Origin: Mesorhizobium sp. SOD10
Lineage (GTDB): Bacteria > Pseudomonadota > Alphaproteobacteria > Rhizobiales > Rhizobiaceae
Assembly (NCBI GenBank): GCA_000824805.1
Contig: CCNA01000022.1
Coordinates: 62,001-126,000 of the forward strand
Direction: 5' to 3'
Length of the DNA: 64,000 bases
This document shows positions 8,124-15,340 of the stretch, piece by piece (positions within the stretch are counted from its first letter, which is position 1; every line of letters starts with the position of its first letter). The notes under the pieces were generated by a model. The model made no database searches and was not told the DNA's origin. It was given only the letters and a program-made list of their open reading frames with translations. The position numbers and the translations under genes were made by a program.

Positions 8124-9125
8124 ATGGCGAACAAAGAGATCGACCACGCCTTCACCGCCCGCTCCAAGACGGGCGCGTCGTTCGAGCCGACGTATGCCGG
8201 CGCGCTGTCGTTCATGCGGCGCAGATACACGAAGGACGTGAAGGGCGCGGACGCGGTCGTGTGGGGCATTCCTTTCGACGCCGCCGTCACCAACCGGCCG
8301 GGCGCGCGCTTCGGGCCGCAGGCGATCCGCCGCGCCTCGGCGATCCTCGACAACGACCCGCAATATCCGTTCTCGCGCGATCTGTTCGAGCACCTCTCGG
8401 TGGTCGATTACGGTGATTGCCTGCTCGACAGCGGCAATCACCAGAAGACGCCGGGCACGATCGAGCGCGAGGCGGCCAAGATCCTGAAATCAGGCGCTTT
8501 CCTGTTGACGCTCGGCGGCGACCATTTCGTCACCTGGCCGCTGCTCAAGGCGCATGCCGCGATCCATGGGCCGCTGGCGCTCGTGCAGTTCGACGCGCAT
8601 CAGGACACCTGGCCGGATGACGGCAAGCGCATCGACCACGGCTCCTTCGTTGCCCGGGCGGTGAATGAAGGCATCATCGATCCCGACCGCTCGATCCAGA
8701 TCGGCATCCGCACCCATGCGCCCGGCACGTTCGGCATCAAGATCCTCTACGGCCACGAGGTCGAGGAAATGCGGGCCTCCGACATCGCTTATGCGATCGT
8801 CGAGCGCACCGGCGGCAAGAAGACCTATCTCACCTTTGACATCGACTGCCTCGACCCGGCCTTCGCGCCCGGCACCGGCACGCCGGTTGCCGGCGGCCCC
8901 TCCTCGGCAAAGATGCTGTCGACACTGCGCCAGCTCGGCCAGATCGACATCGTCGGCGCCGATATCGTCGAGGTTGCGCCCGCCTATGATCATGCCGATA
9001 TAACGGCAATCGCAGGATCGATCATCGCCATGCACTATCTCGGCTTGCTGGCGGAGCGAAAAGCCCGGGCGGAAGAGTTGAACAACGGCAGTCATGCCGT
9101 GATAAATCATGCTCACGCCATATAG
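8124..9125 (+). CDS. speB: Agmatinase (ureohydrolase family)
   Basis: A 333-residue ureohydrolase. The binuclear manganese site motifs are complete: GGDHFVTWPLLK, the central DAHQDTW, and TFDIDCLDPAFAPGTGTPVA. The enzyme would cleave agmatine to putrescine and urea in the cytoplasm. Guanidinobutyrase and related activities share the same motifs, so the substrate is a family-level call. ATG at 8124 has a GAGGA site; the frame is open upstream to 8022. It is followed 29 bases later by argC, placing it in an arginine/polyamine context. Confidence 0.88.
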   Translation: MANKEIDHAFTARSKTGASFEPTYAGALSFMRRRYTKDVKGADAVVWGIPFDAAVTNRPGARFGPQAIRRASAILDNDPQYPFSRDLFEHLSVVDYGDCLLDSGNHQKTPGTIEREAAKILKSGAFLLTLGGDHFVTWPLLKAHAAIHGPLALVQFDAHQDTWPDDGKRIDHGSFVARAVNEGIIDPDRSIQIGIRTHAPGTFGIKILYGHEVEEMRASDIAYAIVERTGGKKTYLTFDIDCLDPAFAPGTGTPVAGGPSSAKMLSTLRQLGQIDIVGADIVEVAPAYDHADITAIAGSIIAMHYLGLLAERKARAEELNNGSHAVINHAHAI

Positions 9126-9154
9126 TATTGGAATCGCAGGGAATTTGGTAAGCG

Positions 9155-10087
9155 ATGAAACCGAAAATCTTCATTGACGGCGAACACGGAACGACAGGCC
9201 TGCAGATCAGGGCGCTGCTTGCCGACCGCGGCGACCTGGAGATCATCTCCATCCCGACCGAGCGCCGCAAGGAGACCGCCGCCCGCGCCGAATTCCTCAA
9301 CGCGGCCGACGTCGCGATCCTTTGCCTGCCGGATGCGGCGGCGAAGGAAAGCGTGTCGCTGATTACGAACGACACGACCAAGGTGATCGACGCCTCGACG
9401 GCGCATCGCGTCGCCGAGGGCTGGGAATATGGCTTCGCCGAAATGGACAAGGACCAGGCGAAGAAGATCGGCAGCGCGAAACGCGTCGCCAATCCGGGCT
9501 GCTGGCCGCAAGGGCCGATCGCGACGCTGCGGCCGCTGGTCTCCGCCGGCCTGTTGCCGGCCGACTTCCCGGTCACCGTCAACGGCATCTCCGGCTATTC
9601 CGGCGGCGGCCGGCCGATGATCGAGGATTATGTCGGCAAGGGCGAGGACGCGCCCGAGTTCCTGCCCTATGGGCTGACGCTGCAGCACAAGCATGTGCCG
9701 GAGCTCCGCACCTATGCGAAGCTGTCGCACGACCCGATCATGCAGCCGGCGGTGGGCAATTTCGCGCAGGGCATGATCACGGTGGTGCCGCTGCAGCTCG
9801 GCGCACTCGATCGCGTACCGACTGGCGCGCAACTTCATGCGGCGATCGCCGACCATTATGCCTCGATCGAGGGCGGCGTGGTCGAGGTCGCGCCGTATAT
9901 CCATATGGAGCGCATCCCGGAGATCGATCCGGAGATCTATAACGGCACCAACCGGATGAAGGTCTATGTGTTCGCCAATGACGAGAGGGCGCAGGCGCTG
10001 CTGATGGCCGTCTACGACAATCTTGGCAAGGGCGCGTCGGGCGCCGCGGTGCAGAATCTCGACCTGATGCTCGGCATCAAGCACTGA
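9155..10087 (+). CDS. argC: N-acetyl-gamma-glutamyl-phosphate reductase (type 2)
   Basis: A 310-residue ArgC of the shorter type 2 class. The N-terminal nucleotide-binding loop is KIFIDGEHGTTGLQIRA, and the active-site cysteine C116 sits in NPGCWPQG. A GYSGGGRPMIEDY loop typical of type 2 enzymes follows. It reduces N-acetylglutamyl-5-phosphate to the semialdehyde in arginine synthesis, using NADPH. It lies 29 bases after the agmatinase gene and six bases before the APH-like kinase gene, so the three probably share a transcript. Confidence 0.95.
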   Translation: MKPKIFIDGEHGTTGLQIRALLADRGDLEIISIPTERRKETAARAEFLNAADVAILCLPDAAAKESVSLITNDTTKVIDASTAHRVAEGWEYGFAEMDKDQAKKIGSAKRVANPGCWPQGPIATLRPLVSAGLLPADFPVTVNGISGYSGGGRPMIEDYVGKGEDAPEFLPYGLTLQHKHVPELRTYAKLSHDPIMQPAVGNFAQGMITVVPLQLGALDRVPTGAQLHAAIADHYASIEGGVVEVAPYIHMERIPEIDPEIYNGTNRMKVYVFANDERAQALLMAVYDNLGKGASGAAVQNLDLMLGIKH

Positions 10088-10093
10088 CCGGCA

Positions 10094-10948
10094 ATGCAAG
10101 CGTTTCCCGAGCGCTGGAAGGTCAGCGCTCCCGAACTCATTGCCGAGACCTTTTCCAGCCGGATCTGGAAGGTGATGCGCGAGGATGGTTCGCCGGCGAT
10201 CGTCAAGGACCTAAAGCCCTTCGACGACGTCGCGGACGAGTTGCGCGGCGAACATTACCTCGCCTGGCGGCGCGGCGAAGGCGTGGTGCGGTTGCTCGGC
10301 CGTGACGGCAATCGCATGCTCCTCGAATATGCCGGCGACAGGCTGCTCTCCGAGCACCTTGCGGAGCATGGCGACGATGCCGCGACCGCGATTGCCGCCG
10401 ACGTGATGGCGAGGCTGCTGTCGGCGTCCGAGCATACGCCTCCGCCCGACCTGCAGCCGCTGCGGGAACGGTATGTCAGCTTGTTTCGGGTGGCCAAGGC
10501 CGACCGCGCTGCCGGGCGAACCAGCCTCTATGTCCACGCCGCAGGCATCGCCGAGCGGCTGCTTGCCGATCCGCACGAGATCAAGCCGCTGCATGGCGAC
10601 CTGCATCACGACAACATCCTCTTCGGCCCGCGCGGGTGGCTGGCGATCGATCCGAAGGGGGTGCTCGGCGATCCTGGCTTCGATGCGGCCAACATGTTCT
10701 ACAACCCGCTCGACCGCGACGATCTCTGCCTCGATCCGCGCCGGATCGCGCATATGGCCGAAGCGTTTGGAAAGACGCTGGGGCAGTCGCCGCGCGCCAT
10801 TCTCGACCACGCGATCGCCTATGGCTGCCTGTCGGCCGCATGGCATCGCGAGGACAAGAACGCAGTCGACGAGAATCGGGAACTGGCCGTCGCCGAGGCC
10901 GTTCGAAAGGTTCGATCGCAGTACCGATCGCCGGTCGTCAACTTCTGA
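10094..10948 (+). CDS. Aminoglycoside phosphotransferase, APH(6)/streptomycin kinase-like
   Basis: A 284-residue APH-fold kinase. The catalytic loop is LHGDLHHDNIL (Brenner-type motif), followed by the metal-binding aspartate in WLAIDPKGVLGDPGFDAANM. The phrasing of the motif region matches the APH(6)/hydroxyurea-resistance-like family that includes streptomycin 6-kinases. Chromosomal members in soil bacteria often lack proven resistance function, so the substrate is open. The stop codon lies inside the 3' end of the convergent ctaA gene, and the two coding regions overlap by 11 bases (10938-10948). It is six bases downstream of argC. Confidence 0.85.
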   Translation: MQAFPERWKVSAPELIAETFSSRIWKVMREDGSPAIVKDLKPFDDVADELRGEHYLAWRRGEGVVRLLGRDGNRMLLEYAGDRLLSEHLAEHGDDAATAIAADVMARLLSASEHTPPPDLQPLRERYVSLFRVAKADRAAGRTSLYVHAAGIAERLLADPHEIKPLHGDLHHDNILFGPRGWLAIDPKGVLGDPGFDAANMFYNPLDRDDLCLDPRRIAHMAEAFGKTLGQSPRAILDHAIAYGCLSAAWHREDKNAVDENRELAVAEAVRKVRSQYRSPVVNF

Positions 10949-12029
10949 CGTTTATCTCGGTCGGCAGCGGATAGGCGCCCTTGGTGCCGCGCCAATGCGC
11001 GGCGGCGAAGCCGAGCAACACAAGCGCGATCGCCTGGTGCGTCAGCGCCATGTGCAGCGGTACCTGCATCAGCAGCGTGCCGACGCCGATCGAGGCCTGG
11101 ACGACCACCAGCGCGAACAGAAGCGTGGCCCGGCGGGCATGGGTGGTACCGGTCTGGCGCCGCCACGTCGCGATCATATGCCAGAGCGCCACGACCAAGA
11201 TGGTATAAGCGCCAAGCCGGTGGACGAACTGAACCGTCTTCGGATTTTCGAAGAAGTTCAACCAGGCGGGCTTCAGGAGAAGCAGATCGGACGGGATCAC
11301 CTTTCCGTCCATCAGCGGCCATGTATTATAGGAAAGGCCGGCGTGCAGTCCGGCGACCAGCCCGCCGAGATAGATCTGGATCAGCGCCAAAAGCACGATG
11401 AAGCCGGCGAGCCTCTGCGTCGACCGGTCGGCGGCGGGCTCAGAATGCGGCGCCAGCCCGCGCGCGACCACCATGGTGGCGGTGAAGATCAACGCGGCAA
11501 GCGTCAGATGCGTGGCCAACCTGTACTGGCTCACCGAAACGCGCTCGACCAGGCCGGAAGCCACCATCCACCAGCCAATGGCGCCTTGCAGCCCGCCGAG
11601 CAGAAGGATGCCGATGAGCTTCAGCCCCAGGCCGCGTTCGATGCGGCGCGTCGCCCAGAAGAACAGCAGCGGCAAGGCAAAGACCACGCCGACGCTGCGC
11701 GCCAGGATGCGGTGCGCCCATTCCCACCAGAAGATCGACTTGAAGTCCGCGACGCTCATGCCCTTGTTAATCTCGGTATATTGCGGGATCTGCTGGTAGC
11801 GCTGGAACTCTTCCTGCCATTCGGCGTCGTTGAGTGGCGGGATGACACCGTGAATCGGCTGCCACTCAGTGATCGAGAGCCCCGAGCCGGTGAGACGCGT
11901 GGAGCCGCCGACCAGCACCAGCGCGAATAGCACCAGCAGCACGACATAGAGCCAGCCGCGCACCAAAGCGCGGTTGTGGAGGTCGCGGTCGCGTGCGGCA
12001 TAGGGGGCTGTGGCGGTGATGGCAGCCAT
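10938..12029 (-). CDS. ctaA: Heme A synthase (CtaA/COX15)
   Basis: A 363-residue inner-membrane protein with eight hydrophobic segments, the size of alphaproteobacterial CtaA. Conserved features include the VLVGGSTRLTGSGLSITEW loop after the first helix, the FWWEWAHRILAR histidine, the YRLATHLTLA histidine, and VQFVHRLGAYT and ALTHQAIALVLL in the second half. It oxidises heme O to heme A for aa3-type cytochrome oxidase. ATG at 12029 has a GGGAAAG site; the frame is open 35 codons upstream. It is divergent from a DUF2842 gene, a common alphaproteobacterial pairing, and overlaps the convergent APH-like gene by 11 bases. Confidence 0.94.
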   Translation of the reverse strand: MAAITATAPYAARDRDLHNRALVRGWLYVVLLVLFALVLVGGSTRLTGSGLSITEWQPIHGVIPPLNDAEWQEEFQRYQQIPQYTEINKGMSVADFKSIFWWEWAHRILARSVGVVFALPLLFFWATRRIERGLGLKLIGILLLGGLQGAIGWWMVASGLVERVSVSQYRLATHLTLAALIFTATMVVARGLAPHSEPAADRSTQRLAGFIVLLALIQIYLGGLVAGLHAGLSYNTWPLMDGKVIPSDLLLLKPAWLNFFENPKTVQFVHRLGAYTILVVALWHMIATWRRQTGTTHARRATLLFALVVVQASIGVGTLLMQVPLHMALTHQAIALVLLGFAAAHWRGTKGAYPLPTEINVRS

Positions 12030-12180
12030 TTCGCTTTCCCGGCGGTTGAAACGCGCGATTGGTGGACCAAGGCCGCCCAACTGGCAAGACTGGACAGCGC
12101 GGCACGCCGTCGCGCCGCGCTGCGACGGTTGCACGCTCTCGTCATTCGGCCTAAGCGGGGCGGGTCAACGGAACCGCCAC

Positions 12181-12396
12181 ATGCCCATTCGCCTGAAAAA
12201 GCTGATCGGAACCATATTGCTGGTGGCGCTGGTCGTCATCTATGCGCTGATCGCGTCCGCCGTCGCGGTCACCAGACTCGCCGAATACGGGCCCACGGCG
12301 CATCTCCTGTTCTTCCTTCTCAGCGGCTTTCTCTGGGTTCTGCCGGCCATGGCAATCATCAAATGGCTGATCATCGAGCCGCGCCCGAAGGGCTGA
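12181..12396 (+). CDS. DUF2842 small membrane protein
   Basis: A 71-residue protein with two hydrophobic helices (about residues 8-30 and 38-63) and a short basic C-terminus ending in EPRPKG. Size, the R-L-K-K start and the FLLSGFLWVLPAMAIIKWL helix match the DUF2842 family of alphaproteobacteria, whose genes often sit next to cytochrome-oxidase assembly genes such as ctaA, as here. A role in respiratory-chain assembly is suggested only by the neighbourhood. The frame is open upstream, but the ATG at 12181 gives the family's normal start. Confidence 0.8.
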   Translation: MPIRLKKLIGTILLVALVVIYALIASAVAVTRLAEYGPTAHLLFFLLSGFLWVLPAMAIIKWLIIEPRPKG

Positions 12397-12484
12397 CCCT
12401 CGCCGGCGTCAGGCAAAACGCGAATGTGATTCAGACGTGATCGGGCGCGCGCCTACCTTGCCTCACCATAACTGGAGGCTTGGC

Positions 12485-12889
12485 ATGCTGAGAACCATGT
12501 TCGCGATGCTGATCGTTCTGATCGGCTCGTTCGCCGCTTCGATCGCGACAGCGAAAACCATCAATGTCTCGGACGCACATGGCGGCAGCGTCGCCGCCTA
12601 CAGCCGGCGCTGGAAGGCGCTTGCCGCCCGCGGCGTCGATGTGCGGATTGTCGGCAAGTGCCAGTCGGCCTGCACCGTGCTGCTCGGCTATATTCCGCGC
12701 AGCCGCATCTGCGTGACGCCGGCGGCGAGCTTCGGCTTCCACCTGGCACACCGCACCGACGCGACCGGGATGCTCTGGAATGCCTATGCATCCGACATCA
12801 GGGGGTGGATCAACGCGCATGGCGGACTGTCGGCGAACTTCAAATGGATGAGCGCGCCGGACACTTACCGATACTTCCATAGGTGCTGA
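12485..12889 (+). CDS. Secreted ClpP-fold-like hypothetical protein
   Basis: A 134-residue protein with a Sec signal peptide (MLRTMFAMLIVLIGSFAASI, cleaved near residue 22). The middle carries IVGKCQSACTVLLGYIP followed by a conserved glycine/phenylalanine-rich strand. The short turn with a serine after cysteine at the start of a helix resembles the nucleophile elbow of ClpP/crotonase-like periplasmic proteins (COG3904 type). There is not enough sequence to prove a catalytic triad. It is probably a small periplasmic protein. GGAGG precedes ATG 12485. It is convergent with the polysaccharide deacetylase gene, only 13 bases away. Confidence 0.6.
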   Translation: MLRTMFAMLIVLIGSFAASIATAKTINVSDAHGGSVAAYSRRWKALAARGVDVRIVGKCQSACTVLLGYIPRSRICVTPAASFGFHLAHRTDATGMLWNAYASDIRGWINAHGGLSANFKWMSAPDTYRYFHRC

Positions 12890-12902
12890 CGATGGATGCC
12901 GG

Positions 12903-13961
12903 CTAGACGGTGACCACCATCTTGCCGGCATTGGCTAGCGGCGTCGTGATGCCGGACAGCATCGTACGGATATGCGCCAGGCTCTGGTATCGGCCGTTGA
13001 CGGATATGCGCGGCAGCGCGTGCAGGAAGCCGGCATGCTCGGCGCGCAGCACGCCATGCCGCGTGGTCACCGCCGAGGCATAGCCCGCGTCGCGGGCAAA
13101 GCCCACCTCGCGGCAGCCGACGGCGCTGGCATAGCCATAGGGGTAAGCCAGATGGCGTGGCTCCTCGCCGAGCTTCTCCTTGAGGATCCGGCGGACGTCG
13201 CCGATTTCATGGCGGGCATCGGCTTCGGACAGCCGCTTCAAGTTCCGATGATTGACGGTGTGCGCGCCGATGGTCACCAGCGGGTGGGCGGCCATGGCGC
13301 GGAGCTCATCCCAATTCATCAAGGTGCATGGGCGGCCTGCGCCGAATTGATAGCCGTTCGAACGGGCCAGATCGCGCAATGCCGCACCCTGCTCTTCCTC
13401 GGAGACCTCCAACGTCAGCCAGGCGTTCAGCCGCGCGACGGCCTGGATCTTCCTGCCTGGTGTCGAGCAATCGATCACCGTCGGCGTGCCCGCCATCGTC
13501 AGCATCAAGCGCGAACTGGTGTCGACGATGTCCTCGATCACGTCCCACCAGAGTTCGACGGCGCCATCGATCAGGCCGGGGGCGACGTAGATGGTGATCG
13601 GCGCGCCGTGCTTTTCCAACACGGGAAGCGCCTCGGTCATGTTGTCGCGATAGGCATCGTCCGCGGTGATCGTCGCGAACTGGCCGCCTTTGCCGCCCGT
13701 CCTGACGCGCTCGATCGCTTCATCAAGGGAAACAAAGGCATATCCCCGCCCCTTCATGTCCGCGATCAACCTGTCGAGAAAGGCGGGAGCGATGTTCAGA
13801 TGCCGATTGACACTGTTCGGCTTCTCCGGTGCGGCGGTGACGCGGTGCAGCATCAGGATCGCGCCGATGCCGCCGACCAACGGCCGCGCCAAGGGCGCGA
13901 GACCGGAGTAGCGGGCAAGGTTCAGCGCCAGTTTCCGGATTGCCTCGCCCCCGTCGATCAT
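12903..13961 (-). CDS. Polysaccharide deacetylase (NodB-homology) family protein
   Basis: A 352-residue carbohydrate-esterase-4-like protein with a NodB domain over about residues 40-330. The motif 1 region is FATITADDAYRDN, where the usual T-F-D-D-G-Y reads T-A-D-D-A-Y: both aspartates stay, but the phenylalanine and glycine are changed. Motif 2 is IGAHTVNHRNLK with both histidines. Such enzymes remove acetyl groups from surface polysaccharide or peptidoglycan sugars. No signal peptide is obvious. ATG at 13961 follows an AAGGTGAAGGA site. It is divergent from the CelD-like acyltransferase and heads the surface-polysaccharide region. Confidence 0.85.
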   Translation of the reverse strand: MIDGGEAIRKLALNLARYSGLAPLARPLVGGIGAILMLHRVTAAPEKPNSVNRHLNIAPAFLDRLIADMKGRGYAFVSLDEAIERVRTGGKGGQFATITADDAYRDNMTEALPVLEKHGAPITIYVAPGLIDGAVELWWDVIEDIVDTSSRLMLTMAGTPTVIDCSTPGRKIQAVARLNAWLTLEVSEEEQGAALRDLARSNGYQFGAGRPCTLMNWDELRAMAAHPLVTIGAHTVNHRNLKRLSEADARHEIGDVRRILKEKLGEEPRHLAYPYGYASAVGCREVGFARDAGYASAVTTRHGVLRAEHAGFLHALPRISVNGRYQSLAHIRTMLSGITTPLANAGKMVVTV

Positions 13962-14053
13962 TCCTTCACCTTTTGCGCCTAGGCTCAACCAAGCACGACA
14001 TTCGCCTATGCGAACCCCCAAAGTCGGAACCAATACGTCTTAAGGATTGAGGG

Positions 14054-15283
14054 ATGGTTGACGCCGCCGCGTCATTTGACGGCAACCGGGTCGCGGCCAA
14101 CGAGGCTTCCGCACGACCGATTGGAGCCCATCCGAGCCGGTGGGCTGCGACCGCAAGCGACGGCGCCGGCCTTGCCGGTTACGTTCAATTCTGCGCTTCG
14201 GCGCAGTACGCGCCGGCGCAAAGCGCATCCTGGGTGAGCAACTGGGCGACAGCAACCGGCGCCGACATGATTGTTGCCACGCTTGCCTGCGACGGCCGTC
14301 CGGCGCTTTCGCTGGCATTGGAAGTGGTGCGACGCGGCCCGTTCAAGGTTGCCCGTTTCGCCGGCGGTCGGCACGCCAACGGCAATTTCGCCGCCGCCGA
14401 TCCGCGTTTCCTGCCAGCCGTCGACGCCCCGGCGATCCGCGCAATGTTCAAGGCAATCGCCCAAACGCGGCCGGATATCGACCTGATCTCGCTGGAAAGG
14501 CTGCTGCCCGACCTCGATGGCGTCGCCAATCCGCTTGCCATGCTGCCCGGCTTCCCAAGTCCGAACCTCGCTCTGGCGGTCGATCTCGACGGCGGGTTCG
14601 ACGCGCTGCTGTCGCGCGCGAGCGGCAAGCGCAAGCGCAAGAAGCACCGCTCGCAGACGCGCAAGTTCGAGGCTGTCGGAACCTTCCGCCGCATCGAGGC
14701 CGGCACCCGCAAGGAGGTCGAAAGGCTGCTCGATGCCTTCTTCGAGATGAAGGAAGTGCGTTTCGCCAAGATGGGCATCGCCAATGTCTTCGGCGACAGC
14801 CACGTACGCGACTTCTTCCGGGCGCTGTTTACCGACGCGCTGTCCGAGCAAAAGCCTCCCTTCCTGCTGCATGGCCTGGAGGTGGCGGGGAAACTGCGCG
14901 CCGTCACCGGCTCCAGCCGGTCCGGCAAGCGGCTGATCTGCGAATTCGGCGCCATAGCCGACGACGATCTCGCCTTCACCAGCCCTGGCGATTTCCTGTT
15001 CTTCGACAACATCCAGCAAGCCTGCGAGCTTGGCTTCGACGTCTACGACTTCTCGGTTGGCGACGAGCCTTACAAACGGCTCTGGTGCGATATCGAGGTC
15101 CGGCATTTCGAGGTGCTTGCGCCGCTGAGGCTAAAGGGCCGGGTGCTGGCGACAGGGCTGCGGCAAGGCGCGCGGGCGAAGGCCTTCATCAAGAACAATC
15201 CGACGGTCTGGAAATTGACCAAGATGCTGCGCCGCAAGGCTGCCGGACAGGCAGCACCTGCCGCGACCGAGGACGATAACTGA
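14054..15283 (+). CDS. CelD/BcsL-like GNAT acyltransferase
   Basis: A 409-residue cytosolic protein of the BioF2-like acetyltransferase type (Acetyltransf_6) often encoded in exopolysaccharide and cellulose loci. The central part has a basic helix (SGKRKRKKHRSQTRKFEAVG) leading into the acyl-CoA-binding GNAT core around residues 200-350, with LFFDNIQQACELGFDVYDFS and GDEPYKRLW near the end, the pattern shared by CelD and FemAB-like enzymes. It probably transfers an acyl or aminoacyl group to a polysaccharide precursor. GGATTGAGGG precedes the ATG. It is divergent from the deacetylase and convergent with the Wzz/ExoP-like gene. Confidence 0.8.
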   Translation: MVDAAASFDGNRVAANEASARPIGAHPSRWAATASDGAGLAGYVQFCASAQYAPAQSASWVSNWATATGADMIVATLACDGRPALSLALEVVRRGPFKVARFAGGRHANGNFAAADPRFLPAVDAPAIRAMFKAIAQTRPDIDLISLERLLPDLDGVANPLAMLPGFPSPNLALAVDLDGGFDALLSRASGKRKRKKHRSQTRKFEAVGTFRRIEAGTRKEVERLLDAFFEMKEVRFAKMGIANVFGDSHVRDFFRALFTDALSEQKPPFLLHGLEVAGKLRAVTGSSRSGKRLICEFGAIADDDLAFTSPGDFLFFDNIQQACELGFDVYDFSVGDEPYKRLWCDIEVRHFEVLAPLRLKGRVLATGLRQGARAKAFIKNNPTVWKLTKMLRRKAAGQAAPAATEDDN

Positions 15284-15340
15284 TCATCACGCTTCAAACG
15301 GACGACGCGGCTTCAGCAGTGTCGCACTTTCGCTCTATGC

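Noticed and set aside
6934..8124. A 396-residue plus-strand frame antisense to the acyltransferase
   Set aside because: Strongly hydrophilic mirror image of a membrane protein gene, so a shadow.
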